Part shown: piece after piece, positions 18,592-28,083 of the stretch | How the letters are laid out: the number at the start of each line of letters is the position of its first letter | Numbering within the stretch: position 1 is the stretch's first letter | From: Jejuia pallidilutea | Lineage (GTDB): Bacteria; Bacteroidota; Bacteroidia; Flavobacteriales; Flavobacteriaceae | Direction: 5' to 3' | NCBI RefSeq assembly: GCF_002973595.1 | Contig: NZ_PVEO01000001.1 | Location: 682,001-746,000 of the forward strand | DNA length: 64,000 nucleotides | The notes under the pieces: generated by a model | The model's database searches: none | What the model was told of the DNA's origin: nothing | Seen by the model: the letters and a program-made list of their open reading frames with translations, nothing else | Translations under genes and position numbers: made by a program

Positions 18592-19627
18592 AGTTTTTCC
18601 ACCCTTGCGCTTTTAACTCTATTTTGGTATCGGCTCTTGTTACCAAATGCAATCCTGCAGATTCTTCTGTTATATAGCCAATAACCGACAAATTAGGGTT
18701 GGCTTTTATTTTAGGAAAATCTTCTTGCTTAATGGTAAACAATAACTCATAATCCTCTCCTCCATTTAAGGCTACCGTAGTACTATCTATATTAAACTCC
18801 TCACAGGTAGAAATCACCTGAGGATCTAGAGGAATTTTATTTTCATACAAATCGCAACCTACTTTACTGCTTGTGCATAAATGAATAATTTCAGAAGACA
18901 AGCCATCGCTTATATCAATCATCGCTGTAGGCTTTACTTTTAATTCTTTCAGCAATTTAACTATGTCCTTACGTGCTTCTGGCTTTAATTGGCGTTCTAC
19001 TATGTAAGTGTAGGGTTCTAAATCGGGTTGATTATTTGGGTTTACCTTATACACTTCTTTCTCACGCTCTAAAACCTGTAAGCCCATGTAAGCACCTCCT
19101 AAATCTCCAGAAACGACCAACAAGTCATTTGGTTTTGCCCCATTTCTGTATACAACTTCATCATTAGAAACTTCGCCTATTGCCGTAACCGAAATAAGTA
19201 AACCCGTTTTAGAAGATGTAGTATCTCCACCAACAACATCAACACCATAAAGTTTTGCCGCTGTTTCAATTCCTGCATAAAGTTCCTCTAATGCTTCTAA
19301 AGGAAACCTATTTGACACCGCTATAGAAATGGTAATTTGTGTTGCTTTGGCATTCATAGCATAAACATCAGATAAATTTACCATAACTGCTTTGTACCCC
19401 AAATGTTTTAGTGGCATATAGCTTAGATCAAAATGCACACCTTCAACCAATAAATCGGTAGTTACCACTACCCTCTTATTCTTAAATTCTAAAACCGCGG
19501 CATCATCTCCAATTCCTTTTATTGTAGATTTTTGCTGTATTTTAAAATTTTTGGTTAAATGGTTTATGAGTCCAAATTCGCCTAAATCCCCTAAATCTGT
19601 TCTTTGTTGGTTTTTATCTTCTATCAT
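18581..19627 (-). CDS. thiL: Thiamine-monophosphate kinase
   Basis: A 348-residue enzyme making thiamine diphosphate from thiamine monophosphate and ATP. The PurM/ThiL fold is recognisable: GIGDDAAVL near residue 40, TTDLLVEGVHFDLSY, VNLSDVYAM and GGDTTSS, which carry Mg-binding aspartates, and DISDGLSSE and GGEDYELLF in the C-terminal half. Length is typical. No other thiamine gene or TPP riboswitch is adjacent. The -7 box TATTTTTG ends four bases before the ATG, predicting a leaderless transcript. Confidence 0.94.
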   Translation of the reverse strand: MIEDKNQQRTDLGDLGEFGLINHLTKNFKIQQKSTIKGIGDDAAVLEFKNKRVVVTTDLLVEGVHFDLSYMPLKHLGYKAVMVNLSDVYAMNAKATQITISIAVSNRFPLEALEELYAGIETAAKLYGVDVVGGDTTSSKTGLLISVTAIGEVSNDEVVYRNGAKPNDLLVVSGDLGGAYMGLQVLEREKEVYKVNPNNQPDLEPYTYIVERQLKPEARKDIVKLLKELKVKPTAMIDISDGLSSEIIHLCTSSKVGCDLYENKIPLDPQVISTCEEFNIDSTTVALNGGEDYELLFTIKQEDFPKIKANPNLSVIGYITEESAGLHLVTRADTKIELKAQGWKNFND

Positions 19628-19631
19628 ACTG

Positions 19632-19639
19632 CAAAAATA
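19632..19639 (-). promoter_or_regulatory. thiL -7 box abutting the start codon
   Basis: TATTTTTG on the minus strand, then CAGT, then ATG. Transcription would begin at or within one or two bases of the A of ATG. The same 4-base spacing occurs at hflX and at 37918. Confidence 0.55.
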
Positions 19640-19769
19640 AGAAGGCTTTTTAATTTACCTTACTTATTAAACCATTAAATTTTAATAGATTAAATTTGTT
19701 TAGCTTAAAATAAAATCTTGCAATATTAAAAACATATGTTACGTTTTGTTTAAGCAACGAAAAAGAAAA

Positions 19770-21137
19770 ATGTTACTTATGATTATTGTTTTTAACCTTT
19801 TAAAGAGAGGCTTACTGTTGGCTCTTATTACCATAACAATAGCTTCTTGCAATACCGAACCCGTGGAGCTTATAGTTACTGCCGATACGGATAATGATGG
19901 CATTACGGATAATTTAGACAATTGCGTTGATACGCCCAACCCAAACCAAGAAGATAATGATAATGATGGTATTGGGGACATCTGCGACACCTCTATAATT
20001 AACCCATTTGCAGCCTGTAACGGTGGGTTTGCAGATATTTACCCATGTAACGGTTACGATTTAATATTCCATATACCACTAGTAACATTTAGTGCTGAGT
20101 CCGGTAACGATTCCTGGGGATGGACCGACCCTGAAACAGGAAAAGAATATGCACTTTTAGCCACAGACCGCAACACTTGTTTTGTAGACATTTCAGACAC
20201 CAACAACCCCGTTTATTTAGGGCACGTACCCACAGCTACCACAGCAAGCCCTTGGCGAGACGTTAAAGTTTACAAAAACCACGCGTTTATAGTTGCCGAT
20301 AATAATGAAGGGGAGGATAGTCATGGGCTTCAGGTTTTTGATTTAACCAGATTGAGAAATGTAACCAACCCTCCAGAAATATTTGTGCCCGATGCCCGTC
20401 TTGAAGAGATTGGTAGAGCACACAACGTGGTTATAAACGAAGGAAGTGGATACGCTTACATTGTTGGTGGCAATAGAAATAGTACGTTTACGGGAGGCCC
20501 CATTTTTGTAAATATTCAAAACCCTAAATTGCCTATAATTGAAGGCGGCTTTTCTGAAGGCGGTTACTCTCACGACGCCCAAGTTGTTACCTATAGCGGA
20601 CCAGATACTGATTATTTAGGGAGAGAAATTTTAATAGGAAGCAATGAGAACGAAGTGGTTATTGCCGATGTTACGGATAAAAACAACCCTGTTAAAATCT
20701 CAACAATTTCATATCCAAACGTAAGATACGCGCACCAAGGTTGGTTTACCGAAGATATGAGGTACTTTATTTTAGGAGACGAACTAGATGAAATACGCAT
20801 TGGAAACAATACAAGAATTATAACTTTTGATTTTTCAGATTTAGACAACCCACTATACCATTTTGATTATTTAGCCAACAACACTTCTATAGACCATAAT
20901 GGCTACGTTAAAGGCAACACATATTTTCAAGCTAGCTATAGAGCCGGTTTACGCGTGTTAGACATTAGTAATATTAACAGTAAATCTTATACAGAAATTG
21001 GTTTTTTTGACACCTATCCTGAAGATAACGCCACAGCTTTTGATGGCGCTTGGAATGTGTATCCTTATTTTGAAAGTGGCAACATTGTAATAAGCGATAT
21101 TAACCGAGGACTTTTTGTTGTTAGAAAAAACAACTAA
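19770..21137 (+). CDS. Choice-of-anchor B family lipoprotein with thrombospondin type 3 Ca2+ repeat
   Basis: A 455-residue exported protein. The ATG at 19770 is used; an upstream TTG frame only adds basic residues. Cys27 in ASC is the lipid-anchor site. About 35-65 is a TSP type 3-like Ca2+ repeat (DTDNDGITDNLDNC, then DNDNDGIGDIC). The remainder has LVIPVD-like propeller repeats typical of choice-of-anchor B proteins (LLATDRNTCFVDISDTNNPVYLG, then SHDAQVV, AHQGW, DHNGYV). First gene of a four-gene operon with a propeller, MbnP-like and MbnH-like proteins; 20 bp separates it from the next. Its role is unknown; a surface-exposed binding protein is my inference. Confidence 0.82.
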   Translation: MLLMIIVFNLLKRGLLLALITITIASCNTEPVELIVTADTDNDGITDNLDNCVDTPNPNQEDNDNDGIGDICDTSIINPFAACNGGFADIYPCNGYDLIFHIPLVTFSAESGNDSWGWTDPETGKEYALLATDRNTCFVDISDTNNPVYLGHVPTATTASPWRDVKVYKNHAFIVADNNEGEDSHGLQVFDLTRLRNVTNPPEIFVPDARLEEIGRAHNVVINEGSGYAYIVGGNRNSTFTGGPIFVNIQNPKLPIIEGGFSEGGYSHDAQVVTYSGPDTDYLGREILIGSNENEVVIADVTDKNNPVKISTISYPNVRYAHQGWFTEDMRYFILGDELDEIRIGNNTRIITFDFSDLDNPLYHFDYLANNTSIDHNGYVKGNTYFQASYRAGLRVLDISNINSKSYTEIGFFDTYPEDNATAFDGAWNVYPYFESGNIVISDINRGLFVVRKNN

Positions 21138-21157
21138 TTACTCTTACAAATCACCAA

Positions 21158-22501
21158 ATGGCTATACAACATTTCCATAGAGTTATTTCAATTTTAACGG
21201 TATGCCTTATAATTTTAAACTGCACCAACAGTACTAATGATCTAGAAAATTTACAAATTGAAAAAAATATAGATTTTATAAAAACCCTTGGAGGCAGCTT
21301 AAACGAAAGTGCACAATCTGTTGTTAAAACCACAGATGGTGGTTATGCTATTTTAGGGCATACGCAAAGTATAGATGGCGACATTGAAAATAAAACAAAT
21401 GATTCTTTCGACTATTGGCTGTTAAAATTTAACAGCAATAACCAATTACAATGGCAAAAAACATATGGTGGAAGCGATGACGATAGAGGCTTAGACATAA
21501 TACAAACCCAAGAAGGAGGATATGCCATTTTGGGGTATAGCAAAAGTAGAGATGGTAATGTAACAGAAAGTTTTGGAGCCAACGATTTTTGGATTGCAAA
21601 ACTTAACACTTTGGGTGGCATTATTTGGCAAAAATCTTTTGGTTTTTTAGGCGCAGATATTGGTTACGCCATAATAGAAACAAAGGATAATGGCTACTTA
21701 GTAACAGGCGTTTTAGATGTTTCAGCTTCCGGTGGGCAAGGAAATAGCAAAACAATGGGAACACTTCATGCTGGCGGCGATTATTGGGCCATAAAACTAA
21801 ATTCAAATGGTGAAAAAGAATGGAGTCAATTTTTTGGAGGGACATTTACCGATACTCCTTACGATGTGGTTCAAACTGAAGACAACGGGTACTTAATAGT
21901 TGGGTCTTCAGACAGTGATGATGTAGACATAAAGGGCAACAAAGGCACCTACGATTTTTGGGTCATTAAAATATCTGAAACCGGAAGCTTACTTTGGGAA
22001 ACTTCTTTTGGCGGCTCTGAAATTGATGAAGCTTGGGGCATCGTAGCATCCAATGATGGTAATTTTATTGTTGCAGGAGACACAAGGAGCAACGATATAG
22101 ATGTTGAAAAAAACAATGGTGCAGCTGATGCTTTTATTATTAAAATGACTCCCAATGGTGATTTAATCTGGAAAAAATCGTTTGGAGGCACCAGTTTTGA
22201 TTCGGCACGTTCCATTTCAAAAAGTAACGATGGCGGTTTTATAATTTCGGGAAGTTCAAGAAGTTCAAATGGAGATGTTTTAAAAAATAACGGGCAAAAC
22301 GATGCTTGGGTATTCAAAATTAGCAGTAATGGCAATTTAGAATGGCAAAAAACCATTGGTGGCTCAAATATAGATTTGGCTTTTGGCGCAGTTGCACTTC
22401 ATGATAATTCTGTTATAGCGGTTGGAGAATCCAGCAGTTCTAGTGGTGATATTACAGAAAACAAAGGATTCTCAGACCTTTTAATTTTCAAAATAAAATG
22501 A
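21158..22501 (+). CDS. Lipoprotein with seven GGS/DGGY/DxW repeats (probable seven-bladed beta-propeller)
   Basis: A 447-residue lipoprotein with Cys22 in LNC as anchor. After a short linker it consists of seven repeats of about 55-60 residues, each with GG(S/T), (D)GGY, G(D/T)xxS and D(Y/F/A)W followed by a Lys and a W(Q/K/E)K turn. Repeats start near GGSLNES, GGSDDDR, GFLGADI, GGTFTDT, GGSEIDE, GGTSFDS and GGSNIDL. Seven units suggest a closed propeller. No catalytic residue is recognised. It overlaps the MbnP-like gene by four bases (ATGA at 22498), so the two are almost certainly co-translated. Confidence 0.85.
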   Translation: MAIQHFHRVISILTVCLIILNCTNSTNDLENLQIEKNIDFIKTLGGSLNESAQSVVKTTDGGYAILGHTQSIDGDIENKTNDSFDYWLLKFNSNNQLQWQKTYGGSDDDRGLDIIQTQEGGYAILGYSKSRDGNVTESFGANDFWIAKLNTLGGIIWQKSFGFLGADIGYAIIETKDNGYLVTGVLDVSASGGQGNSKTMGTLHAGGDYWAIKLNSNGEKEWSQFFGGTFTDTPYDVVQTEDNGYLIVGSSDSDDVDIKGNKGTYDFWVIKISETGSLLWETSFGGSEIDEAWGIVASNDGNFIVAGDTRSNDIDVEKNNGAADAFIIKMTPNGDLIWKKSFGGTSFDSARSISKSNDGGFIISGSSRSSNGDVLKNNGQNDAWVFKISSNGNLEWQKTIGGSNIDLAFGAVALHDNSVIAVGESSSSSGDITENKGFSDLLIFKIK

Positions 22502-23271
22502 TACTGAAGAAAATCATCCCAATACTTCTAATTATAGTTGCTGCAGTTTTTTCTTGTAGTAATGACGATACCGCTCCACAAAGTAGCAATATTACCTTTA
22601 GCTTCAGCCACTCTTGGGATGGAACACCAATAACAAATTCAGATTTTAACACCATAAAATTCACCAACGCTAATGGAGAAGATTTAAGCATTACTAAATT
22701 AAGGTACATCGTTTCCAAAATAATATTTACAAAATCTACCGGAGAGGATTTTATTTTTGAAGGATACCACCTTATAGATCTTACCAATACAACAAGTCTA
22801 GATTTCTCTGTTTTTGAAGCGCTACCGTACGGTAAATACACTAATGTGTCCTTTATTTTTGGATTAAATAACGAAGACAATTACAACAATAATTACCAAG
22901 ACCTAAATTCAGCTTCCTGGAATGTTCCAGATTTACTAGGTGGCGGCTACCACTACATGCAACTAGAAGGTAAGTTTATAGATAACACAAGTACAGAAAC
23001 AGGCTACGCTTACCATGCTATTAGGGCTGTAGATAATTCTGGAGCTAGTTTAAGTTTTGAAGATACTTTTTTTGAGGTTAATTTAGGGGAAGCAAATATT
23101 ACAGACAACGCCAAATTTAATATAGAAATGAATGTTGCTGAATGGTTTAAAAATCCAAATACATGGGACTTGAATATGCTTAATAACATGCTCATGCCAA
23201 ATTTTAATGCACAAATTTTAATGTTTCAAAACGGGCAGAATGTATTCAGTTTAAAATCAATAGCACAATAA
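22498..23271 (+). CDS. MbnP-like copper-binding lipoprotein
   Basis: A 257-residue lipoprotein (Cys20 in FSC) of the MbnP type: FSFSHSWDG at about 34-42 followed by LSITKLRYIVS and, later, GGYHYMQLEGKF and YAYHAI. In the characterised MbnP/MbnH pair the di-haem partner converts a Trp of MbnP into kynurenine and this residue contributes to copper binding. Trp residues here are 40, 141, 216 and 223; candidate metal histidines are 38, 91, 152 and 173. Which Trp would be modified cannot be decided without alignment. Overlap with the upstream propeller gene and a 4-bp gap to the MbnH-like gene make the pairing firm. Confidence 0.82.
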   Translation: MILKKIIPILLIIVAAVFSCSNDDTAPQSSNITFSFSHSWDGTPITNSDFNTIKFTNANGEDLSITKLRYIVSKIIFTKSTGEDFIFEGYHLIDLTNTTSLDFSVFEALPYGKYTNVSFIFGLNNEDNYNNNYQDLNSASWNVPDLLGGGYHYMQLEGKFIDNTSTETGYAYHAIRAVDNSGASLSFEDTFFEVNLGEANITDNAKFNIEMNVAEWFKNPNTWDLNMLNNMLMPNFNAQILMFQNGQNVFSLKSIAQ

Positions 23272-23275
23272 ATTT

Positions 23276-24343
23276 ATGAATTATTACAGCCTACATACCT
23301 TGCTATTTATAATGTTTATTTGCTTTTCTTGTACAAACGAGCCTGTAGAACAATACGCACCTACGCCATCGGCCCTAAAAATACCAAAGCTTTTTAGTGA
23401 AAACATTATCGCGCCGGTAATTCCAAGTAATAACCCACAAACGGTTGAAGGCGTTAGGCTAGGAAAAAAATTGTTTTTCGACCCTATATTATCTGGAAAT
23501 AATACCCAAGCTTGTGCCAGTTGCCACTCCCCAAAAAATGCATTTACAGATACCTCAAGGTTTAGCAATGGTATCGATGGCCGTTTGGGCCTAAGAAATG
23601 CTATGCCATTATTTAATTTAGCATGGAATTACAATGAACGGTTCTTTTGGGATGGAAAATCGTTTAGTTTAGAGCATCAGGCTTTTATTCCTGTTACAGA
23701 CCCTTTAGAAATGAAAAGCACATGGGCCGATGTAACAGAAAAATTGCAACAACATCCTGAGTATCCAACATTATTTCAAGAAGCTTTTGGGACATCTCAA
23801 ATAGATTCTACGCTTGTAACTAAGGCCATGGCCCAATTTGAACGCACCTTAATTTCTGCTAATTCGAAATTTGACCAGTATCTTTTAGGCGAAACCGAAC
23901 TATCGGGAGAAGAATTAAACGGTTTTAATGTATTTATGGATGAAACTAAGGGCGACTGTTTTCATTGCCATGGCAGTGATAAAAATCCACTTTGGACGGA
24001 TAATGCATTTCACAATAATGGCTTAGACGAAACATTTACAGATTTGGGACTGGGCGCTGTTACAGGCGATCCTGCCGACAATGGCAAATTTAAATCGCCA
24101 TCACTTCGCAATGTAGAGTTTACAGCACCATACATGCACGACGGTAGATTTACAACACTTGAAGAAGTGATTAACCATTATAGTGAAGGATTGAAAAACT
24201 CTTCAACTATCGATCCTCTTATGAAAAAAGTATCACAAGGAGGTGTAGGGCTGTCGGAAAAAGACAAAGCAGATTTAAAGGCTTTTCTCTTAACATTGTC
24301 TGATTTCGAATTTATAAACAACCCTGATTTTTTAAATAATTAA
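23276..24343 (+). CDS. MbnH/MauG-like di-haem peroxidase (cytochrome c peroxidase family)
   Basis: A 355-residue lipoprotein (Cys19 in FSC) acting outside the cytoplasm. Two c-type haem sites are visible: CASCH at 80-84 and CFHCH at 228-232. PSLRN and APYMHDGRFTTLEEV near the C-terminus are typical of the bacterial CCP/MauG superfamily. A conventional role would be H2O2 reduction, but the directly upstream MbnP-like gene points to the MbnH role, oxidising a tryptophan of that partner. Last gene of the operon. No terminator hairpin is obvious in the 122 bp that follow. Confidence 0.87.
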   Translation: MNYYSLHTLLFIMFICFSCTNEPVEQYAPTPSALKIPKLFSENIIAPVIPSNNPQTVEGVRLGKKLFFDPILSGNNTQACASCHSPKNAFTDTSRFSNGIDGRLGLRNAMPLFNLAWNYNERFFWDGKSFSLEHQAFIPVTDPLEMKSTWADVTEKLQQHPEYPTLFQEAFGTSQIDSTLVTKAMAQFERTLISANSKFDQYLLGETELSGEELNGFNVFMDETKGDCFHCHGSDKNPLWTDNAFHNNGLDETFTDLGLGAVTGDPADNGKFKSPSLRNVEFTAPYMHDGRFTTLEEVINHYSEGLKNSSTIDPLMKKVSQGGVGLSEKDKADLKAFLLTLSDFEFINNPDFLNN

Positions 24344-24465
24344 TTCACTGTAAATAAAGAGATTACACCTACACTTCTTAAAAAAACACTCATTTCATCG
24401 AAAAAAAATACATATTATCGGATATTTATATCTTATTTACGATATTTGTAGTCCCCAAATTTAGT

Positions 24466-24711
24466 ATGATAATGATGTTTGAAAAACCTATAAATAGATT
24501 CTGTGCCATGTTTGGGCACAATTTTAAGTTAGTATCCAAAATAGACGAAGATACTTCCGAACTTGTTTGCAAATGTTGCCACAACCATTTTATTTCCACA
24601 AATGGCGGTAATATTATGAACCTCTCAGTGTACGGAGACATGAAATCTTTTTCAAATTATTTTAAAAAGAAAAGAGTATCTCGCTTAAGTAAATTTATTG
24701 GCTTCGAATAA
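24466..24711 (+). CDS. Small C-FGH-CxxC zinc-ribbon-like protein, paralogue 3 (diverged)
   Basis: An 81-residue relative of the proteins at 17998 and 18340. It keeps CAMFGHNF near residue 13, a gap of about 20 residues, then CKCC and the Asn/Gly turn STNGGN, but loses the LTPKFKEIN and LERIHQ segments in favour of a basic tail. Three ATG codons lie in the first four codons, so the start may be 24466, 24472 or 24475. It is transcribed alone between the MbnH-like gene and the suf operon. Function unknown. Confidence 0.7.
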   Translation: MIMMFEKPINRFCAMFGHNFKLVSKIDEDTSELVCKCCHNHFISTNGGNIMNLSVYGDMKSFSNYFKKKRVSRLSKFIGFE

Positions 24712-24909
24712 ATTTCAAACCAAACCGTCTTTCCCACACTTGTTTGTTTTTTTGTTAACTAACATATACAAACTTAAGAAGCACGCTACACCACTGATTT
24801 TTAAACCTCTAGAAACACCCTGGAGCAACCCGTAATTACCATAACAAAAACCTATAAAACTATATGCTAATATAATGTTAGGATATATCTTATTGCGCTA
24901 CTTATATTG

Positions 24910-24917
24910 TATATTTG
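24910..24917 (+). promoter_or_regulatory. suf operon -7 box
   Basis: TATATTTG, an exact TAnnTTTG match, in the 272-bp gap before sufA, with a TTG 14 bp upstream (24893-24895, shorter than usual spacing). It would give a leader of about 60 nt. I see no convincing palindromic Fur or IscR site in the leader by eye. Confidence 0.45.
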
Positions 24918-24983
24918 TTCTTTATTTAGAAACTGTCTTAATAAAAATTATTAATTCAAAACTAAATTTAACTTAAAGGTGAT

Positions 24984-25313
24984 ATGATAAAAGTATCTGA
25001 AACAGCAAAAAAGAAAGTGGTTGAACTTATGGCAGACGATGGCTATAATGCAGCTACTGATTATGTGCGGGTAGGCGTAAAAAGTGGCGGCTGTTCTGGA
25101 TTATCTTACGATTTAAAGTTTGATAAAGAACAACAAGATGGCGACAAAGTTTTTGAGGATAATGGTGTTAAAATCATAGTTGACAAAAAAAGCTTTTTAT
25201 ATCTAATTGGCACAACTTTAGAATATTCAGGTGGATTAAACGGCACAGGCTTCGTTTTTAACAACCCTAACGCCAACCGAACGTGTGGTTGTGGCGAATC
25301 ATTTTCACTTTAA
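24984..25313 (+). CDS. sufA: SufA/IscA-type Fe-S cluster carrier
   Basis: A 109-residue A-type carrier with the three conserved cysteines: Cys37 in SGGCSGLSY, and Cys101 and Cys103 in TCGCGESF. It receives clusters from SufBCD and hands them to apoproteins. It opens the suf operon 14 bp before sufB, which is why SufA is preferred over IscA or ErpA; sequence alone does not separate these subgroups. Confidence 0.92.
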   Translation: MIKVSETAKKKVVELMADDGYNAATDYVRVGVKSGGCSGLSYDLKFDKEQQDGDKVFEDNGVKIIVDKKSFLYLIGTTLEYSGGLNGTGFVFNNPNANRTCGCGESFSL

Positions 25314-25327
25314 AAAAATAAAGCACT

Positions 25328-26776
25328 ATGTCAAAGTATACAGAGGATGATTTACGTGAAGAATTAAAGACCAAAGAATACGAATACGGTTTTTATACAG
25401 ATATAGAGTCGGACACATTTCCTAATGGACTAAACGAGGATATTGTTCGTGCTATTTCTAAAAAGAAAGAAGAACCAGAATGGATGACTGAATGGCGTTT
25501 AGAGGCATTTAGAATTTGGAAGGAAATGGAAGAGCCAGAATGGGCAAATGTAAAATATAAAAAGCCAGATTTCCAAGCTATTTCATACTACTCCGCGCCA
25601 AACAGCAAACCTAAATACGATAGTTTAGATGAGGTAGACCCCGAACTATTGGCTACTTTCGAGAAACTTGGTATTTCTTTAGACGAGCAGAAAAAATTAG
25701 CTGGCGTTGCCATGGATGTAGTTGTAGATTCTGTCTCAGTAGCTACTACTTTTAAGAAAACACTTGGTGAAAAAGGTATTATATTCATGAGTATTTCTGA
25801 AGCCATTAAAGAGCATCCAGAACTCGTAAAAAAATACCTTGGCACCGTTGTCCCCCAAAAAGACAACTTTTATGCCGCTTTAAACTCCGCTGTTTTTAGC
25901 GATGGTTCGTTTTGTTACATACCAAAAGGTGTAAAATGCCCTATGGAACTATCAACATACTTTAGAATTAACCAAGCAGGAACCGGACAATTTGAGAGAA
26001 CACTTGTAATTGCAGACGAAGGCAGTTATGTAAGTTACTTAGAAGGTTGTACTGCTCCTAGTCGTGATGAAAATCAACTCCACGCCGCTGTGGTAGAACT
26101 TATTGCATTAGACGATGCGGAAATAAAATACTCAACTGTACAAAACTGGTTTCCAGGGAATGCCGAAGGTAAAGGTGGTGTATACAACTTTGTAACCAAA
26201 CGTGGCCTTTGTGAAACAAATGCTAAAATTTCATGGACTCAAGTAGAAACTGGTAGTGCTGTAACTTGGAAATACCCGAGTTGTGTTCTTAAAGGCGACA
26301 ATTCAGTTGGTGAGTTTTACTCTATTGCAGTTACCAACAACTACCAACAAGCAGATACTGGAACAAAAATGATTCATTTAGGTAAAAACACCAAATCAAC
26401 CATCATTTCAAAAGGTATTTCAGCAGGTAAGTCTCAAAACTCATACCGCGGTTTGGTACAAGTAAACTCTAGAGCAGAAAATGCACGCAACTTTTCGCAA
26501 TGCGATAGTTTATTAATGGGAAATGAGTGCGGTGCACATACCTTCCCTTATATTGAAGCTAAAAATCAATCTGCAAAAATAGAACACGAAGCTACTACTA
26601 GTAAAATTGGTGAAGATCAAATTTTCTATTGCAACCAGCGAGGTATAGATACTGAAAAAGCTATTGCCTTAATTGTTAATGGATTTAGTAAAGATGTATT
26701 GAACAAACTGCCTATGGAGTTTGCTGTTGAAGCACAAAAATTATTGGAGATTAGTTTAGAAGGCTCTGTTGGATAA
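25328..26776 (+). CDS. sufB: Fe-S cluster assembly scaffold SufB
   Basis: A 482-residue scaffold subunit of SufBC2D. Family landmarks include [60 protein letters not shown] and, near the C-terminus, CNQRGID, with conserved cysteines and histidines in the beta-helix core. Length is standard. It is followed by an unexpected lipoprotein gene before sufC. Confidence 0.96.
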   Translation: MSKYTEDDLREELKTKEYEYGFYTDIESDTFPNGLNEDIVRAISKKKEEPEWMTEWRLEAFRIWKEMEEPEWANVKYKKPDFQAISYYSAPNSKPKYDSLDEVDPELLATFEKLGISLDEQKKLAGVAMDVVVDSVSVATTFKKTLGEKGIIFMSISEAIKEHPELVKKYLGTVVPQKDNFYAALNSAVFSDGSFCYIPKGVKCPMELSTYFRINQAGTGQFERTLVIADEGSYVSYLEGCTAPSRDENQLHAAVVELIALDDAEIKYSTVQNWFPGNAEGKGGVYNFVTKRGLCETNAKISWTQVETGSAVTWKYPSCVLKGDNSVGEFYSIAVTNNYQQADTGTKMIHLGKNTKSTIISKGISAGKSQNSYRGLVQVNSRAENARNFSQCDSLLMGNECGAHTFPYIEAKNQSAKIEHEATTSKIGEDQIFYCNQRGIDTEKAIALIVNGFSKDVLNKLPMEFAVEAQKLLEISLEGSVG

Positions 26777-26835
26777 ATAAATTTAGAGCATGTTATATTA
26801 AGCAATAGCTAAATACAATATTAACATACATAAAA

Positions 26836-27252
26836 ATGAAGAAATTACTTTTTATTACTCTAATAGTTGTAGCGTTTACAAGCTGTAAAAGCGATAAAAA
26901 AACAGAAAACTATGAGACCCCTACGGCTCAATCTGATGAAAAAACAGCTAATAACAGTGATGAGTTAACGCTTTTAAAAGGTGAGTTTGTATATTATGAT
27001 GGTGCGGCAGTTTTGCAAACTAATACCGAAATTTATGGTGTTTTGCTAACAAATAAATTTAAGGAGTTGAATGATCGTGCAGAACGTTTTAAAACCAATC
27101 CTACAGACTATGTTGTAATTGAAATACGGGGTAGAATAACAAACGAAGCACACGAAAAAATACTTTGGGCAAATAAGGTTGAAGTAGTTGAAATATTGAG
27201 TGTAAAACCAAGTTCTGAAGAAAGTAATACTATTGTAAAACTAGGAAGTTAA
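26836..27252 (+). CDS. Lipoprotein of unknown function inside the suf operon
   Basis: A 138-residue protein with a signal peptide and Cys17 (TSC), then a low-complexity Lys/Thr/Glu linker to about residue 48 and a compact C-terminal domain with FVYYDGAAVL, TEIYGVLL, and YVVIEIRG. The last part looks like a small OB or NlpE-like barrel, but I cannot name it. It sits between sufB (59 bp) and sufC (74 bp) on the same strand, so it is transcribed with a cytosolic machine although it acts in the envelope. Its function is unknown; envelope iron or oxidant sensing would be speculation. Confidence 0.75.
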   Translation: MKKLLFITLIVVAFTSCKSDKKTENYETPTAQSDEKTANNSDELTLLKGEFVYYDGAAVLQTNTEIYGVLLTNKFKELNDRAERFKTNPTDYVVIEIRGRITNEAHEKILWANKVEVVEILSVKPSSEESNTIVKLGS

Positions 27253-27326
27253 TCCATATAAAAAACCAAAAATTATAAAACAGCAATTACAATTTTATGT
27301 TTTTGTATTGAAATATTAAAAAAGAT

Positions 27327-28079
27327 ATGTTAAAAATAAATAATTTACATGCAAGCGTTGAAGGTAAAAGTATCTTAAAAGGTATAAACCTAGAAGTAAA
27401 ACCAGGTGAAGTACATGCAATTATGGGGCCTAACGGTTCGGGTAAAAGTACATTGGCATCGGTTGTAGCAGGAAGGGAAGATTACGAAGTTACCGAAGGC
27501 AATATAATTTTTGAAGGTGAAGACATTGAAGAATTGGCTGCCGAAGAGCGCGCTCACAAAGGTGTATTTTTATCATTTCAATATCCTATTGAAATTCCAG
27601 GAGTTTCTGTAACCAATTTTATGAAAACTGCTATTAACGAATCTCGTAAAGCTAGAGGTTTAGAAGAAATGCCTGCGAAAGATATGTTGAAGTTGATTCG
27701 TGAAAAATCTGAGTTACTTGAAATCGATAGAAAGTTCCTGTCGCGATCTATAAACGAAGGCTTTTCTGGAGGTGAAAAAAAACGTAACGAAATTTTTCAA
27801 ATGGCTATGTTGGAACCAAAATTAGCCATTCTTGACGAAACTGATTCTGGACTAGACATAGACGCACTACGTATTGTTGCCAATGGTGTAAACAAATTAA
27901 AAAGCAAAGACAATGCTGTTGTTGTTATTACGCATTACCAACGTTTGTTAGATTATATTGTGCCAGATTTTGTGCACGTTTTACATAACGGTAAAATTGT
28001 AAAATCTGGAACAAAAGAACTAGCCCACGAGCTAGAAGCTAAAGGCTACGATTGGATAAAAGAAGAAGTTGGCGCTTAG
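27327..28079 (+). CDS. sufC: SufC ATPase of the Fe-S assembly complex
   Basis: A 250-residue ABC-type ATPase that binds SufB and SufD and drives conformational change. Walker A GPNGSGKST is at 34-42, the signature is FSGGEKKRNE, and Walker B with D-loop is AILDETDSGLD. His in VITHYQR is the H-loop. Length is standard. A GGCGC-TTA-GCGCC hairpin overlaps the stop codon at 28071-28083, followed by a degenerate repeat tract before sufD. Confidence 0.97.
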   Translation: MLKINNLHASVEGKSILKGINLEVKPGEVHAIMGPNGSGKSTLASVVAGREDYEVTEGNIIFEGEDIEELAAEERAHKGVFLSFQYPIEIPGVSVTNFMKTAINESRKARGLEEMPAKDMLKLIREKSELLEIDRKFLSRSINEGFSGGEKKRNEIFQMAMLEPKLAILDETDSGLDIDALRIVANGVNKLKSKDNAVVVITHYQRLLDYIVPDFVHVLHNGKIVKSGTKELAHELEAKGYDWIKEEVGA

Positions 28080-28083
28080 CGCC

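Noticed and set aside
18581-19770. TPP riboswitch near thiL
   Set aside because: The thiL start abuts its promoter, leaving no leader, and no THI-box-like conserved segments are seen.
22498-24343. Methanobactin (copper-chelator) biosynthesis cluster
   Set aside because: Only MbnP and MbnH-like genes are present; no mbnA precursor, MbnB or MbnC could be seen on either strand.
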